Source: Amycolatopsis regifaucium (GTDB lineage: Bacteria; Actinomycetota; Actinomycetes; Mycobacteriales; Pseudonocardiaceae). Taken from it: a stretch of DNA of 64,000 nt. The notes under the pieces are model-generated. The model saw only the letters and a program-made list of their open reading frames with translations. It was not told where the DNA came from and ran no database searches. Shown here piece after piece: positions 53,796 to 63,173 of the stretch. Made by a program: the position numbers and the translations under genes. Each line of letters opens with the position of its first letter. Position 1 is the first letter of the stretch. Where the stretch lies: NCBI RefSeq assembly GCF_001613935.1, contig NZ_LQCI01000049.1:124001-188000 (forward strand), given 5' to 3'.

Positions 53796-54407
53796 TCACC
53801 GATCCGGGCGTCGCAGGGTTTCCAGATGCCGTCCGAGCACCGCGCGCATCAGCTCCGGCGACGTCCGCCCGCCCGCCATGGCGAGGCCGTCCAATAATGC
53901 CGCCAGCCGTTCGGTTTCGACGTCCAGGTCGAGATCGTCGAGAAGTCCGCCCGCGCCACGCGCGCCTTCGAGTACCCGCCGGACGAGTGCGCGGACGCCC
54001 GCGTGGGTGCGCGCGACTTCCCCGGCGAGATCCGGCCGGCTTTTGGCGGCGGCGGAGAAGGCCAGCCAGACGTCGGTTTCGGCTCGGGTCTGCTCGGTGA
54101 GCGGAAGCACCTCGCTGAGCAGCGCTTCGGTGAGTTCTTGCCGGCGTGAGCGCGGCGTCGCCGGATCGAGCAGTTCGGGGAGGCGGCGCAGCAGCCGGGC
54201 TTCCACCCGGTCCCCGAGCGCGCGCATGGCGAACACGATCAGCTCGTCATGGCCGCGGAAGTAGTGCCGCACCGAACCGGTCGCGAGGCCGGCCTCATCG
54301 GCCACGCTCCTGAGCGACGCCTGCGCGAGACCGTCCCGCTGGATCACCCGGAAGACGGCTTCGGCTATTTCCAGCCGCCGGGCCGTGGGGTCGACGATCT
54401 TCGGCAT
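53796..54407 (-). CDS. TetR family transcriptional regulator
   Basis: A 203-aa TetR regulator from ATG 54407. HTH: TARRLEIAEAVFRVIQRDGL, ASLRSVADEAGLATGSVRHYF. The C-terminal domain is helical and rich in Arg/Leu/Glu. A longer frame from 55178 exists but is antisense to the neighbouring gene. It is divergent from the membrane protein at 54471, and the 63-bp gap holds two TAGCA-N6-TGCTA operators, the likely binding sites. Confidence 0.9.
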   Translation of the reverse strand: MPKIVDPTARRLEIAEAVFRVIQRDGLAQASLRSVADEAGLATGSVRHYFRGHDELIVFAMRALGDRVEARLLRRLPELLDPATPRSRRQELTEALLSEVLPLTEQTRAETDVWLAFSAAAKSRPDLAGEVARTHAGVRALVRRVLEGARGAGGLLDDLDLDVETERLAALLDGLAMAGGRTSPELMRAVLGRHLETLRRPDR

Positions 54408-54417
54408 GTTGCCTTTA

Positions 54418-54456
54418 TAGCACGACCTTGCTAATTTATTTAGCACACACGTGCTA
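54418..54456. promoter_or_regulatory. Twin 16-bp operators TAGCA-N6-TGCTA
   Basis: TAGCACGACCTTGCTA (54418-54433) and TAGCACACACGTGCTA (54441-54456), each palindromic in its outer five bases and together forming a larger dyad. Centre-to-centre distance 23 bp (about two helical turns). It lies between a TetR gene and the divergent membrane-protein gene and overlaps both promoter positions. Confidence 0.62.
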
Positions 54457-54470
54457 CAAAGGGGGAGTTC

Positions 54471-54962
54471 ATGCGGACCTGGTTGTCGATCGCGCTGGTG
54501 GTCGCCGCGGTGATCGTGATCGTCGCGCGCAGGCTGCGCGGGGAGCCGCTGGTCGCCCGTGAGGTCTACGGAGCGCCGCTGGTCCTGCTCGCGATCGGGG
54601 TCTACGGTCTGGCCAAGCTCGAAAACTTCACCTTCACAGACGGTGCCTGGCTCGTGCTGGGGTCCGTGGTCGGTGGTGGCCTCGGCGCGGTGCGCGCGAC
54701 CACCACGAAGCTGTTCGAGCGCGACGGCGTGCTGTGGCTGCGCTACACCGGCTGGACGTTCGGAGTCTGGATGCTCTCGATGGTGGTGAACTTCGGGATC
54801 GGCTTCCTGGCCACGACGGCGGGCGCGCATCCCGACGCGCGGCCGGTGACATTGTCGATCGGCGTGAGCCTCCTGGGGGAGGCGTTGGTGATCAGCCGTC
54901 GCGCCAAGACGACGGGGCTGCCGTACGCCCCGCCGTCCGACTCCGTCCTTTCCCGCCGTTAA
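54471..54962 (+). CDS. DUF1453-like integral membrane protein
   Basis: A 163-aa membrane protein with about four helices: 5-20, 35-50, 58-75 and 95-115 (GWTFGVWMLSMVVNFGIGFL), plus a C-terminal one (VTLSIGVSLLGEALVI). LRGEPLVAREVYGAPLVL fits the DUF1453/CcdC-type family. The ATG follows AGGGGGAG. It is controlled, by inference, by the divergent TetR through the twin operators. Its stop overlaps the convergent aminotransferase stop (TTAA). The substrate is unknown. Confidence 0.78.
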   Translation: MRTWLSIALVVAAVIVIVARRLRGEPLVAREVYGAPLVLLAIGVYGLAKLENFTFTDGAWLVLGSVVGGGLGAVRATTTKLFERDGVLWLRYTGWTFGVWMLSMVVNFGIGFLATTAGAHPDARPVTLSIGVSLLGEALVISRRAKTTGLPYAPPSDSVLSRR

Positions 54963-56146
54963 GCCAGTTTCTCGACTTCGCCGACGAGAAGCGCGATCTC
55001 GTCTTCGGTGTTGAAGTAGTGCACCGAGGACCGGACCATCGACGGCAGCCCGCGCGCGGCGAAATCGAACTGCGCGGACGTCGCCTCCGCGACACTGACG
55101 TTGATCTTCTTCGTCGCCAGGTGCTGCTTCACTTCCTGGGACGGCGTTTTCGCGACGCTGAACGTGACGATCCCGCATTTCCGCTCACCCTGGTCATGGA
55201 CCTGGACACCGGGGATCCCGCGCAGCGCGTCGCGGAGTTTCGCCGCGAGCGCCGCGACGCGGGCTTCGATGGCGGGCATGCCCCAATCAAGGGCGTAGTC
55301 GATCGCCGCGCCGAGGCCGTGCACCGCCGCGTGATCGCGTTCCCAGACCTCGAACATCTTCGCGGTCGAGTCGACTTCGTAGGTCTCGGGCGCGGTCCAC
55401 GCCGCCGAGTGGAGATCGAGCATCGCGGGCTCGAGACGCTCGCGCAGCCGCGGGTGCGCGTAGAGGAACCCGGTGCCGCGCGGCCCGCGCAGGTACTTGC
55501 GGCCGGTCACGCTGAGCGCGTCGCAGTTCAATCGCGTGACGTCGAGGTCGATCTGGCCGGCGCTCTGGCACGCGTCGAGCAGGAACGGGATCCCGGCCTC
55601 GCGCGCGACCGCGCCGATCTCCTCGGCCGGGTTCACCAGCCCGCCCTGGGTGGGCACGTGGGAGACGGCGATCAGCTTGACGTCGCCGTCGATCCGGCGT
55701 TTGAGATCTTCGACGTCCAGCTGGCCGGACTCGTCGTCGTCCACCACCTCGACGACGGCACCGGTGCGCTTCGCGGTCTGCAGGAAGGAGATGACGTTGC
55801 TCGCGTACTCGGACTTCGCCGTCAAGATCCGGTCTCCCGCCGTGAACGGCAGCGCGTAGAAGACCGCTTGCCACGACCGGGTCGCGTTGTCGGTCAGCGC
55901 GATGTCGTCGGGCTGGGCGCCGACGAGCCGTGCGGCCGAGGCGTAGACACCCTGGAGCCGGTCCACGGTGGCCGCGGCTTGCTCGTAGCCCCCGATCAGG
56001 GCTTCCTCGCGCAGGTAGTCGACGACGGTGTCGGTCACTCGGGTGGGTGGCAGCGAGGATCCGGCGTTGTTGAGGTGGACCACTTCGGCGCAGCCCGGGG
56101 TCTCGGCGCGGGCGCGTTCGACGTCCAGCTCCTGAATACGCGTCAT
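54959..56146 (-). CDS. Class V aminotransferase / cysteine desulfurase-like PLP enzyme
   Basis: A 395-aa PLP enzyme from ATG 56146. Schiff-base Lys217 lies in LSVTGRKYLRGPRGTGFLYA; Asp191 (FLLDACQSAG) contacts the PLP ring nitrogen; NNAGSSLPP at the start is typical. The group includes cysteine desulfurases, isopenicillin-N-epimerase-like and ergothioneine-type lyases. There is no IscU or NifU partner, so a catabolic or lyase role is as likely as desulfurase. It is divergent from a GntR/FCD regulator 46 nt away. Confidence 0.88.
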   Translation of the reverse strand: MTRIQELDVERARAETPGCAEVVHLNNAGSSLPPTRVTDTVVDYLREEALIGGYEQAAATVDRLQGVYASAARLVGAQPDDIALTDNATRSWQAVFYALPFTAGDRILTAKSEYASNVISFLQTAKRTGAVVEVVDDDESGQLDVEDLKRRIDGDVKLIAVSHVPTQGGLVNPAEEIGAVAREAGIPFLLDACQSAGQIDLDVTRLNCDALSVTGRKYLRGPRGTGFLYAHPRLRERLEPAMLDLHSAAWTAPETYEVDSTAKMFEVWERDHAAVHGLGAAIDYALDWGMPAIEARVAALAAKLRDALRGIPGVQVHDQGERKCGIVTFSVAKTPSQEVKQHLATKKINVSVAEATSAQFDFAARGLPSMVRSSVHYFNTEDEIALLVGEVEKLA

Positions 56147-56192
56147 GCCTAACTGAATACAGTACGTCCGAAGTGCATGCAATACTTCCCGC

Positions 56193-56822
56193 ATGACGAG
56201 GAACCTGCTCCGGCGCGACCTCGCGGAGGAGATCACCGCCCGCGTGCTCGACGGCCGGATCGCCGCGGACAGCCGGATCAACGAGGTGCACCTCGCCCGT
56301 GAGCTGGGCGTCAGCCGGACACCGTTGCGTGAGGCGCTGATCGGGCTGGCCGATCGCGGTCTGCTCGTCTCGGCGCCCGGCCGCGGTTTCCTCGTGCCGC
56401 CGTTCGACCCGGAAGAGGCCCGGCGGCTGTACCCGCTGGTCGCGGAACTGGAATCGCTCGCGTTGCGCTGGAGTTCGCCGCAGGACCTCGCCGGGCTCAC
56501 CGGCGGGCTGGACCGCATCGCCGCCGAGATGACCGAGGAACTCGGACGGCGGGGCGATCTGTCCGCTTTGGACGATCGCTGGCACGCGCTGCTGGTCTCG
56601 CGCTGTACGAATCCGCATCTGCTGCGCCTGATCGAGCAGACCAAGCCGCTGCTGAAGCGCTATGACACTTGTTATTTCGGTGGTACCGAGCGCTCTCTGG
56701 AGAGTATCGATGAACACCGGCGGATCGCCGAGGCGATCCGCGCGTCCGACCTCGCGAAGGCAGCGGAGCTGCTCGTGCGGAACTGGGTGAAGACGTTGGC
56801 ATATCTGGAGAACTTGGGGTGA
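56193..56822 (+). CDS. GntR family transcriptional regulator (FCD type)
   Basis: A 209-aa regulator. GntR winged helix (about 5-65: LAEEITARVLDGRI, LARELGVSRTPLREALIGLADRGLL) and an FCD ligand domain with His residues (DDRWHALLVSR, DEHRRIAEAI) that usually hold a metal and a carboxylate. It is divergent from the PLP enzyme and 4 nt upstream of a phosphoesterase. The local regulon is probably these genes. The 46-bp gap to the PLP gene contains TGAATACAGTACG, TGCATGCAATAC, an imperfect repeat, but no clean operator. Confidence 0.88.
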   Translation: MTRNLLRRDLAEEITARVLDGRIAADSRINEVHLARELGVSRTPLREALIGLADRGLLVSAPGRGFLVPPFDPEEARRLYPLVAELESLALRWSSPQDLAGLTGGLDRIAAEMTEELGRRGDLSALDDRWHALLVSRCTNPHLLRLIEQTKPLLKRYDTCYFGGTERSLESIDEHRRIAEAIRASDLAKAAELLVRNWVKTLAYLENLG

Positions 56823-56826
56823 CGAA

Positions 56827-57585
56827 GTGTTCGTGACGGCACATCTGAGCGACAACCATCTCGACGGCGGGGACCGGGCGGACGAGCGCACCGCGCGCGT
56901 CATGCGGTACCTGGAGAACCTGGCGACGCCGGTCGACGCGATCCTGGTGACCGGTGACATCGCCGACCACGGCACGCTCGAGGAGTACCGGCGCGCGGCA
57001 GAGCTGTTCAAGACCGTCGTCCCGCTGTTCACCTGCCCCGGAAACCACGACAAGCGTGGCCCGTTCCGTGAAGGACTGCTCGGCCAGGCGCCGGACGATG
57101 CCCCGGTCAACCAGGTGCACACCGTCGGCCACGTCACGTTCGTGATGGCCGATTCGAGTATTCCCGGCAAGCCCGACGGGCAGTTCGACGACGAGACGAT
57201 GGCCTGGCTGGACGGCGTTCTCGCCCACGGCGACGGCCCCGCCTTCGTCGCCTTCCATCATCCGCCGGTCGAACTCGGCCTGCCGTTGGTGGACGCGATG
57301 CGCCAGTACGGCGAGGACAGGCTGGCCGAGGTGCTCGCGCGGCATCCGCGGGTGGTGGCCCTGCTCTGCGGGCACGTCCACGCCGCGGCGTCGACCACGT
57401 TCGCCGGGGTGCCGCTGCGGTCTGCTCCGTCGGTCGGGTCGAGCATCCTGTTCCCGTGGGAGGAGAACGGTCTCCGGTCGTGGGGAGAAGGCGGGCCGAT
57501 CGACTACGACCTGCCGCCGTCGCTGGCCTTCCACGTGCTGCACGACGACGGCAGGCTGACCACGCACCTGCGGGTGGTCGCCTAA
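56827..57585 (+). CDS. CpdA-like metallophosphoesterase
   Basis: A 252-aa calcineurin-like phosphoesterase. Motifs: SDNHLD (Asp9, His11), LVTGDIADHG near 42, PGNHDKRG near 72, AFHHPP near 147 and CGHVHAA near 187, the full di-metal set. The group includes cyclic-nucleotide phosphodiesterases (CpdA). Start GTG 56827, 4 nt after the GntR stop, so it belongs to the same operon. Its stop overlaps that of the convergent CocE-type gene (CTAA). Substrate unproven. Confidence 0.88.
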   Translation: MFVTAHLSDNHLDGGDRADERTARVMRYLENLATPVDAILVTGDIADHGTLEEYRRAAELFKTVVPLFTCPGNHDKRGPFREGLLGQAPDDAPVNQVHTVGHVTFVMADSSIPGKPDGQFDDETMAWLDGVLAHGDGPAFVAFHHPPVELGLPLVDAMRQYGEDRLAEVLARHPRVVALLCGHVHAAASTTFAGVPLRSAPSVGSSILFPWEENGLRSWGEGGPIDYDLPPSLAFHVLHDDGRLTTHLRVVA

Positions 57586-59234
57586 CCGGCGAATACCGGC
57601 AACGTGAGCCGAGAGGGCCGCGCGGGATCGTGGAAGATCTCGAACCGGGCGGGTTTCCCTTCCACCGCGCGGAAAACCGGCTCGTCGGTGCCGTGGTTGC
57701 GGGCGAAGCGAGGGAACGCTCCGCCCGCGAGCTGCAGCCGCAGCCGGTGCCCGCGCCGGAACCGGTAGGCCGTCGGATCGAGGTGGACCTCGGCCGCGAC
57801 CACACCGTCCACATCGGACCCGGTGGAGCCGGGGCGCAGGCGGAGGATGCCGTCGGTGACGTTGCGGGAGACGCCGCGACCGTCCACATCGCACAGCCGG
57901 ACGAACACGTCACCGTGGCCGATGTCGGTCCGGACGTACACCAGCGCGGAGATCTCGCCGATGACGTCGAGATCCCGCTTCAGCCTGTCGCCGGTGAAGA
58001 CCAGCACGTCCCGGCGTTGCTCGACGATCTTGTTGTCGCGTTGTTTCCGCGCGCCCGTCAGCAGGGGACCGCCGACGGTCGGTGTCGGATCGGCGGGGTC
58101 GAAGGTGAACGTGCCGGGCTTCGACTCGACCGGCTCGGTGGGGGAAAGCCCGCCCGGGCGCAGGAAATACGGGGTGGCGTCGGACTTCGGCGGCCAGCTG
58201 TCGAAGTCCAGCCATCGCCCGGCACCCTGCAGGTACAGGCGCACCGGGGCCTGCCGCAGCTGGGCCTTGTCGCCGAGCAGATGGGCGGAGACGAAACCGA
58301 TCTGGTCGGTCAGCAGCGTTTTCAGGCTGGCGGGCTCGCCGTGCGCCCACGGGCCGATGGTGATCCGCGGTGCGCGTCCGGCCGCGGCGAGTTCCTTGAA
58401 GTCGCGCAGCTGGGCGGAGATGAACAGGTCGTACCAACCGGTCACCATCGTCACCGGCGTCGTCAGCGAGGCGACCTCGGCGCTGTGGTCCGACGGCGCC
58501 CAGAAATCGTCGCCGGGCTCGGCGTGCTCGGTGACGTCCTGCAGGAACCTCACCTGCTCGCCGATGGCCGCGACGTCCGCGCCGGAGATCGGCAGATGTG
58601 CCATGGCCTGGCGGGTCTTCTTCGTCTGCCACGGATTCGGCAGGCCGGCGAACCGGCCCTCCTGGCGGCCGATGAGCGCCGACCAGGAGACCATGTTGTC
58701 GACCGCGAGTACCCCGCCGGGATAGAAGGTCGAGACGAACTCCGACGCGGTGACGCCGAGGCACAACGCTTCGAGCGGCTCGTCGAGGTATGGGGCGACA
58801 GCCCATTGCGTGTGGCCGAGGTAGCTCGCTCCGGCCATCGCGACCCTGCCGTCGCACCACGGCTGCTCGCGCAGCCAGGCGATGGTGGCGAGGCCGTCCT
58901 CCTTCTCCAGGTGGAACGGCCGGAACTCGCCGCCGGAGCCGAAGGTCCCGCGCGTGCTCTGGAGGACCGTTTGCAGTCCGTGCCGCGCGAGCGTCTCGCC
59001 GAAGATCTTGCTGAACAGGCTCTTCCGGCCGTACGGCGTGCGGATCAGCACCACCGGACGGGGTTCGTCGCCCGGGAGGGCGTAGCGATCGGCGAGCAGC
59101 CGGACGCCGTCCGGCATCGGGACGGGGATTCCCTTGGTCGCGGTGGGAACGGGGCCTTCGGCCGGAGGGAGGCCGAGATACCGGTCGAGAAGTCGGTCGA
59201 GCACGCCCGGATCGCCTTTCGTGCGGAGGATCAC
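57582..59234 (-). CDS. CocE/NonD family hydrolase (X-Pro dipeptidyl-peptidase fold)
   Basis: A 550-aa alpha/beta hydrolase with a C-terminal jelly roll. Catalytic Ser137 in GASYLGHTQ, an Asp in TGWYDLFISAQLRDF, and His in IGPWAHGEP form the triad. The C-terminal half (about 330-550) contains FTGDRLKRDLDVIGEI and VRTDIGHGDVFVRLCDVD of the PepX_C domain. Such enzymes act as acyl-ester hydrolases or Xaa-Pro peptidases; specificity is unknown. GTG 59234, start not certain. Stops overlap with the convergent phosphoesterase. Confidence 0.9.
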   Translation of the reverse strand: MILRTKGDPGVLDRLLDRYLGLPPAEGPVPTATKGIPVPMPDGVRLLADRYALPGDEPRPVVLIRTPYGRKSLFSKIFGETLARHGLQTVLQSTRGTFGSGGEFRPFHLEKEDGLATIAWLREQPWCDGRVAMAGASYLGHTQWAVAPYLDEPLEALCLGVTASEFVSTFYPGGVLAVDNMVSWSALIGRQEGRFAGLPNPWQTKKTRQAMAHLPISGADVAAIGEQVRFLQDVTEHAEPGDDFWAPSDHSAEVASLTTPVTMVTGWYDLFISAQLRDFKELAAAGRAPRITIGPWAHGEPASLKTLLTDQIGFVSAHLLGDKAQLRQAPVRLYLQGAGRWLDFDSWPPKSDATPYFLRPGGLSPTEPVESKPGTFTFDPADPTPTVGGPLLTGARKQRDNKIVEQRRDVLVFTGDRLKRDLDVIGEISALVYVRTDIGHGDVFVRLCDVDGRGVSRNVTDGILRLRPGSTGSDVDGVVAAEVHLDPTAYRFRRGHRLRLQLAGGAFPRFARNHGTDEPVFRAVEGKPARFEIFHDPARPSRLTLPVFAG

Positions 59235-59278
59235 CTTCCGCTTACGACCGTACTCGCGTGGTCCGGCGCCCGCCTGAA

Positions 59279-59325
59279 ATGAAAGCGTCCTTCATTGCGA
59301 AATTGGCAATGAAGGACGCTTTCAT
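59279..59325. terminator. 20-bp perfect palindrome after aspA
   Basis: Arms 59279-59298 (ATGAAAGCGTCCTTCATTGC) and 59306-59325, loop GAAATTG. It lies 37 nt downstream of the aspA stop and before the CocE-like gene start. Family member, closest to the copy at 46174. Confidence 0.72.
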
Positions 59326-59362
59326 GGCGCGGGGTGAACCGCCCGGTACCACCCCGCGGGTC

Positions 59363-60751
59363 TCAGGAGAGGCGCGCGAGCGTCTCCGGCTTCAGCAGTC
59401 TCGCCAGTACCTCCGCGGGAAGAAGGCCCTTCTCGACGACGAGTTCGGCCACTCCGCGCCCGGTTTCCAGCGCTTCCTTGGCGATCTCGGTCGCCGCCGC
59501 GTAACCGATACTCGGGTTCAGCGCGGTCACCAGACCGATGGAGTTCTCGACGTAACCCCGCATCACGTCGGCGTTCGCGGTGATCCCGGAAACGCACCGC
59601 TCCGCCAGCACCAGACAGGCCGCCCGCAGATGCGTGATGCTTTCGGAAAGCGAGTGCAGGATCAGCGGTTCGAAGGCGTTGAGCTGAAACTGCCCGGCTT
59701 CGGCCGCCATCGTGATCGCGACGTCGTTGCCGATGACCTCGAACGCGACCTGGTTGACCACCTCGGGGATCACCGGGTTGATCTTGCCCGGCATGATCGA
59801 CGAACCCGCCTGCACCGGCGGCAGGTTGATCTCGTTGAACCCGGCCCGCGGACCGGAGGAGAGCAGCCGCAGATCGTTGCAGCTCTTCGAGAGTTTCACC
59901 GCGATCCGCTTGAGCACACCGGAAAGGTGCACGAACGCACCACAGTCCTGGGTCGCCTCGACGAGGTCGGCGGCGGTCACGACGGGCAGACCGGTGATCT
60001 CGCGCAGGTGCGCGACGGCCGCTTCGGCGTACCCGGGCGCGGCGTTGAGGCCGGTGCCGATCGCGGTCGCGCCGAGGTTGATCTCATGCAGCAGAGCCAC
60101 CGCCTCGGTGAGCCGCAGCCGGTCTTCGCCGAGCATGACCGCGTAGGTGCCGAACTCCTGTCCCAGCGTCATCGGCACCGCGTCCTGCAACTGGGTCCGG
60201 CCCATCTTCAGCAGGTCGTGGAACTCGACGGCCTTGGCGGCGAACGCCTTCTCCAGGACCACCATCGCATCGGCGAGTTCGCGCACGGCGATGATCGTCG
60301 CGACGTTGACCGCGGTGGGGTAGGCGTCGTTGGTCGACTGCCCGAGGTTCACGTGTTCGTTCGGATGCACGCGGGCGTAGTCGCCCTTCTCGTGCCCGAG
60401 CAGTTCCAGCGCGCGGTTCGCGATCACCTCGTTGGCGTTCATGTTCGTCGAGGTGCCCGCGCCGCCCTGGTTGACGTCGACGACGAACTCCTCGTGCAGG
60501 GCGCCTTCCCTGATCTCCCGGCACGCCCGGCGGATCGCGTCGGCGACGTCCGGGTCCAGCAGCCCGAGATCGGCGTTGGCCTTGGCCGCGGCCTCCTTGA
60601 CCGCGGCGAGCGCCTCGACCAGGTGGGGATAGCTGGAGATCGCGGTGCCGGTGATGGGGAAGTTCTCCCTGGCCCGCGCGGTGTGCACACCCCAGTAGGC
60701 CTCGGCCGGGACTTCCTTGTCTCCCAGCAGGTCGTGTTCCACACGGTGCAT
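59363..60751 (-). CDS. aspA: Aspartate ammonia-lyase
   Basis: A 462-aa fumarase/aspartase-superfamily enzyme deaminating L-aspartate to fumarate. Signature GSSIMPGKINPVIPE near 320 holds the mobile catalytic loop, with conserved GAGTSTNMNANEV near 98 and HVNLGQSTNDAYPT near 132. Assignment as aspartase rather than fumarase rests on context: it lies 10 nt downstream of an asparaginase and beyond it an amino acid permease. The enzymes form an asparagine-to-aspartate-to-fumarate route. Terminated by the palindrome at 59279. Confidence 0.93.
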   Translation of the reverse strand: MHRVEHDLLGDKEVPAEAYWGVHTARARENFPITGTAISSYPHLVEALAAVKEAAAKANADLGLLDPDVADAIRRACREIREGALHEEFVVDVNQGGAGTSTNMNANEVIANRALELLGHEKGDYARVHPNEHVNLGQSTNDAYPTAVNVATIIAVRELADAMVVLEKAFAAKAVEFHDLLKMGRTQLQDAVPMTLGQEFGTYAVMLGEDRLRLTEAVALLHEINLGATAIGTGLNAAPGYAEAAVAHLREITGLPVVTAADLVEATQDCGAFVHLSGVLKRIAVKLSKSCNDLRLLSSGPRAGFNEINLPPVQAGSSIMPGKINPVIPEVVNQVAFEVIGNDVAITMAAEAGQFQLNAFEPLILHSLSESITHLRAACLVLAERCVSGITANADVMRGYVENSIGLVTALNPSIGYAAATEIAKEALETGRGVAELVVEKGLLPAEVLARLLKPETLARLS

Positions 60752-60761
60752 CGAAGGCTCC

Positions 60762-61733
60762 TCACGCGGCGAGGTGGTGTTCGGCCAGCGCGCCCGTCAC
60801 GCGCAGGCCGTCGGTTCCGGCGGTCCCGGCGAACGGCTTCAGTACGTCCCGGTCGACGCCGCACAGTTCGAGCGCGGCCGCGAGCACCGGCTGCCGCGCG
60901 CGGTCACCGCCGTCGGCGATCTTGATCGCGATCGCCGTACCGTCCGGCAGGGCGGCGACCTGGACGGCTTCGAAACCGTCCTTGGCGATCAGGCCGGGGA
61001 CCGCGCGCATGAGCGCGGTCACGTCGCGCCGGGTGCCGGCGACCAGTTCCGGATGCTTCCGGATCCCTTCGGCCACCAGAGCTTCCGGAGTGCCTGGCGC
61101 CGCCGCGGCGATCTTGCCGACGGCCGTGGCGAGCCCGCGCAGCGAAACCGCGAACAGGGGAGCGCCGCAGCCGTCGATGGCGACCTTCGGGATCCGTTGT
61201 CCGGTCAGGTTCTCGACGCAGTCCGCGATCGCGCGCTGCACCGGATGAGCCGGATCCAGATAGTCCTCTGTGGACCAACCGTGCAGGCGGCAGGTCGCGA
61301 GCATCGCCGCGTGCTTGCCCGAGCAGTTGTGCGCCAACCGGGACGCGCCCCGGCCCGCTGAAACCCAGGCGTCGCGCTCGACGGGATCGAACGGCAGGTC
61401 CTCCGGGGTCCGCAGATCACCGACGGTGAGCCCGGCACCGTCCAAGGTCCTGAGGACCTCCGACAGGTGGATCTCCTCGCCGGAGTGGCTGGCCGCGCCG
61501 ACGGCGAAGCCAGCCGGACCCAGTTCGACCCCGAGGCGGGCCATCGCGGTGGCCTGCAAGGGTTTCGCCGCCGACCGCGGATAGAACGCGGCCTCGATGT
61601 CGCCCGCGGAGAACAGTACGCGGCCGTCCGGCGCGAGGACCACGGCCGAACCGTGGTGCACCCCCTCGACCATTCCGTCACGGAGGAGGTGGACCAGCGG
61701 TTCGTGGGCGGGGACGCGGATTTCGGGGATCAC
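60762..61733 (-). CDS. L-asparaginase, thermolabile (type II / ReAII-like) family
   Basis: A 323-aa enzyme of the actinobacterial/rhizobial asparaginase II family, unrelated to E. coli AnsA/B. Conserved [12 protein letters not shown] near 51 (nucleophile Ser), CSGKHAAML near 137 and [15 protein letters not shown] near 184. It converts asparagine to aspartate and ammonia. Its ATG overlaps the permease stop by four bases, and it is 10 nt upstream of aspA in translational order, so the operon is permease, asparaginase, aspartase. Confidence 0.9.
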   Translation of the reverse strand: MIPEIRVPAHEPLVHLLRDGMVEGVHHGSAVVLAPDGRVLFSAGDIEAAFYPRSAAKPLQATAMARLGVELGPAGFAVGAASHSGEEIHLSEVLRTLDGAGLTVGDLRTPEDLPFDPVERDAWVSAGRGASRLAHNCSGKHAAMLATCRLHGWSTEDYLDPAHPVQRAIADCVENLTGQRIPKVAIDGCGAPLFAVSLRGLATAVGKIAAAAPGTPEALVAEGIRKHPELVAGTRRDVTALMRAVPGLIAKDGFEAVQVAALPDGTAIAIKIADGGDRARQPVLAAALELCGVDRDVLKPFAGTAGTDGLRVTGALAEHHLAA

Positions 61734-63169
61734 AGCTTCGTCTTTTCGAAGACGCTCATGTTGATCCGCTTGCGGACCCCGAACCAGCCGGCCACCAGCG
61801 CGAGCCCGATCACCGGCAGGCAGTACAGGGTGATCCGGCCGGTCTCGTCGAACGCCATCAGCACGACGACGGCGGCGAGGAAGATCAGCGTCGCGATCTC
61901 CGTGTAGGGCGAGAACGGCAGCCGGTACGAGGGCCGTTCCACCTCACCGCGCTTGGCCTTGCGCGCGAACAGCAAGTGGGAGAGCACGATGATCGCCCAG
62001 GTGCCGAGGATGCCGATGGCGGCGAAGTTCAGCACGATCTCGAAGGCCTGGCTGGGCACGACGGCGTTCAGGCCGACACCGGCCACGCACACCGCGGAGG
62101 TGAGCAGGATGCCGCCGTAGGGCACGTGGTTCTTGTTCATCACGCCGGTGAACTTCGGCGCGGATCCGGCCAGCGACATCGAGCGCAGGATGCGGCCGGT
62201 GGAGTAGAGGCCGGAGTTCAGGCTGGACAGCGCCGCGGTCAGCACCACCAGGTTCATCACGTTGCCCGCCTGCGGCACCCCGATGTGCGAGAGCACGGTG
62301 ACGAACGGGCTCTCCTTCTTCGAGTAGGAATCCCACGGCATCAGCATCGCCAGGAGGACCACCGATCCGACGTAGAAGATTCCGATACGCCACATGATCG
62401 AGTTGATCGCCTTCGGCATGATCTTGCGCGGGTCCTTCGTCTCACCCGCGGCGACGCCGACCAGCTCGACCGAGGCGTAGGCGAACACGACACCCTGGAC
62501 GATCAGCACCATCGGCACCAGACCGGCGGGGAAGATCCCGCCGTGGTCGGAGATCAGCGAGAAACCGGGCGTCTGCCCGTCGATCGGCTGCTGGGTGACC
62601 AAGAGGAAGATCCCGATCCCCATGAAGGTCACCAGCGCGGCGACCTTGATGATGGCGAACCAGAACTCCATCTCGCCGAACAGCTTGACCGACACCATGT
62701 TCAGCGCGAGCACCACCGCGAGCGCGATGAGCGCCAGCACCCACTGCGGGATCGGCGTGAAGAAGGACCAGAAGTGCGCGTACAGCGCGATGGCGGTGAT
62801 GTCCGCGATCCCGGTCGTCGACCAGTTCAGGAAGTGCATCCAGCCCGCGACGTAAGCGCCCTTTTCACCCATGAATTCCCGGGCGTAGGAAACGAAGGCG
62901 CCGGAGGAGGGGCGGTACAGGATGAGCTCGCCGAGCGATCGGACCACGAAGAACGCGAAAAGGCCGCAGACCGCGTAAACGATCGCCAGCGCCGGGCCCG
63001 CCTGTGCGAGCCGCCCGCCCGCACCGAGGAACAGGCCGGTGCCGATGGCGCCGCCGATCGCGATCATGTTGACGTGGCGGGGCTTCAGCGCCTTGTCGTA
63101 GCCGGCGTCACCGGCGTCGGCCGGCACCGGCACGGATTTGTCGTCCGTGCTGAGGGTCTGTTCGGTCAC
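61730..63169 (-). CDS. ansP: Amino acid permease (APC family, asparagine/GABA permease-like)
   Basis: A 479-aa transporter with 12 TM helices, opening with [23 protein letters not shown] (the unwound TM1 motif) and [22 protein letters not shown]. It resembles AnsP and GabP. Neighbours (asparaginase and aspartase) support an asparagine substrate (inference). Four nt after the regulator stop; its stop overlaps the asparaginase start. Confidence 0.9.
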   Translation of the reverse strand: MTEQTLSTDDKSVPVPADAGDAGYDKALKPRHVNMIAIGGAIGTGLFLGAGGRLAQAGPALAIVYAVCGLFAFFVVRSLGELILYRPSSGAFVSYAREFMGEKGAYVAGWMHFLNWSTTGIADITAIALYAHFWSFFTPIPQWVLALIALAVVLALNMVSVKLFGEMEFWFAIIKVAALVTFMGIGIFLLVTQQPIDGQTPGFSLISDHGGIFPAGLVPMVLIVQGVVFAYASVELVGVAAGETKDPRKIMPKAINSIMWRIGIFYVGSVVLLAMLMPWDSYSKKESPFVTVLSHIGVPQAGNVMNLVVLTAALSSLNSGLYSTGRILRSMSLAGSAPKFTGVMNKNHVPYGGILLTSAVCVAGVGLNAVVPSQAFEIVLNFAAIGILGTWAIIVLSHLLFARKAKRGEVERPSYRLPFSPYTEIATLIFLAAVVVLMAFDETGRITLYCLPVIGLALVAGWFGVRKRINMSVFEKTKL

Positions 63170-63173
63170 GGTG

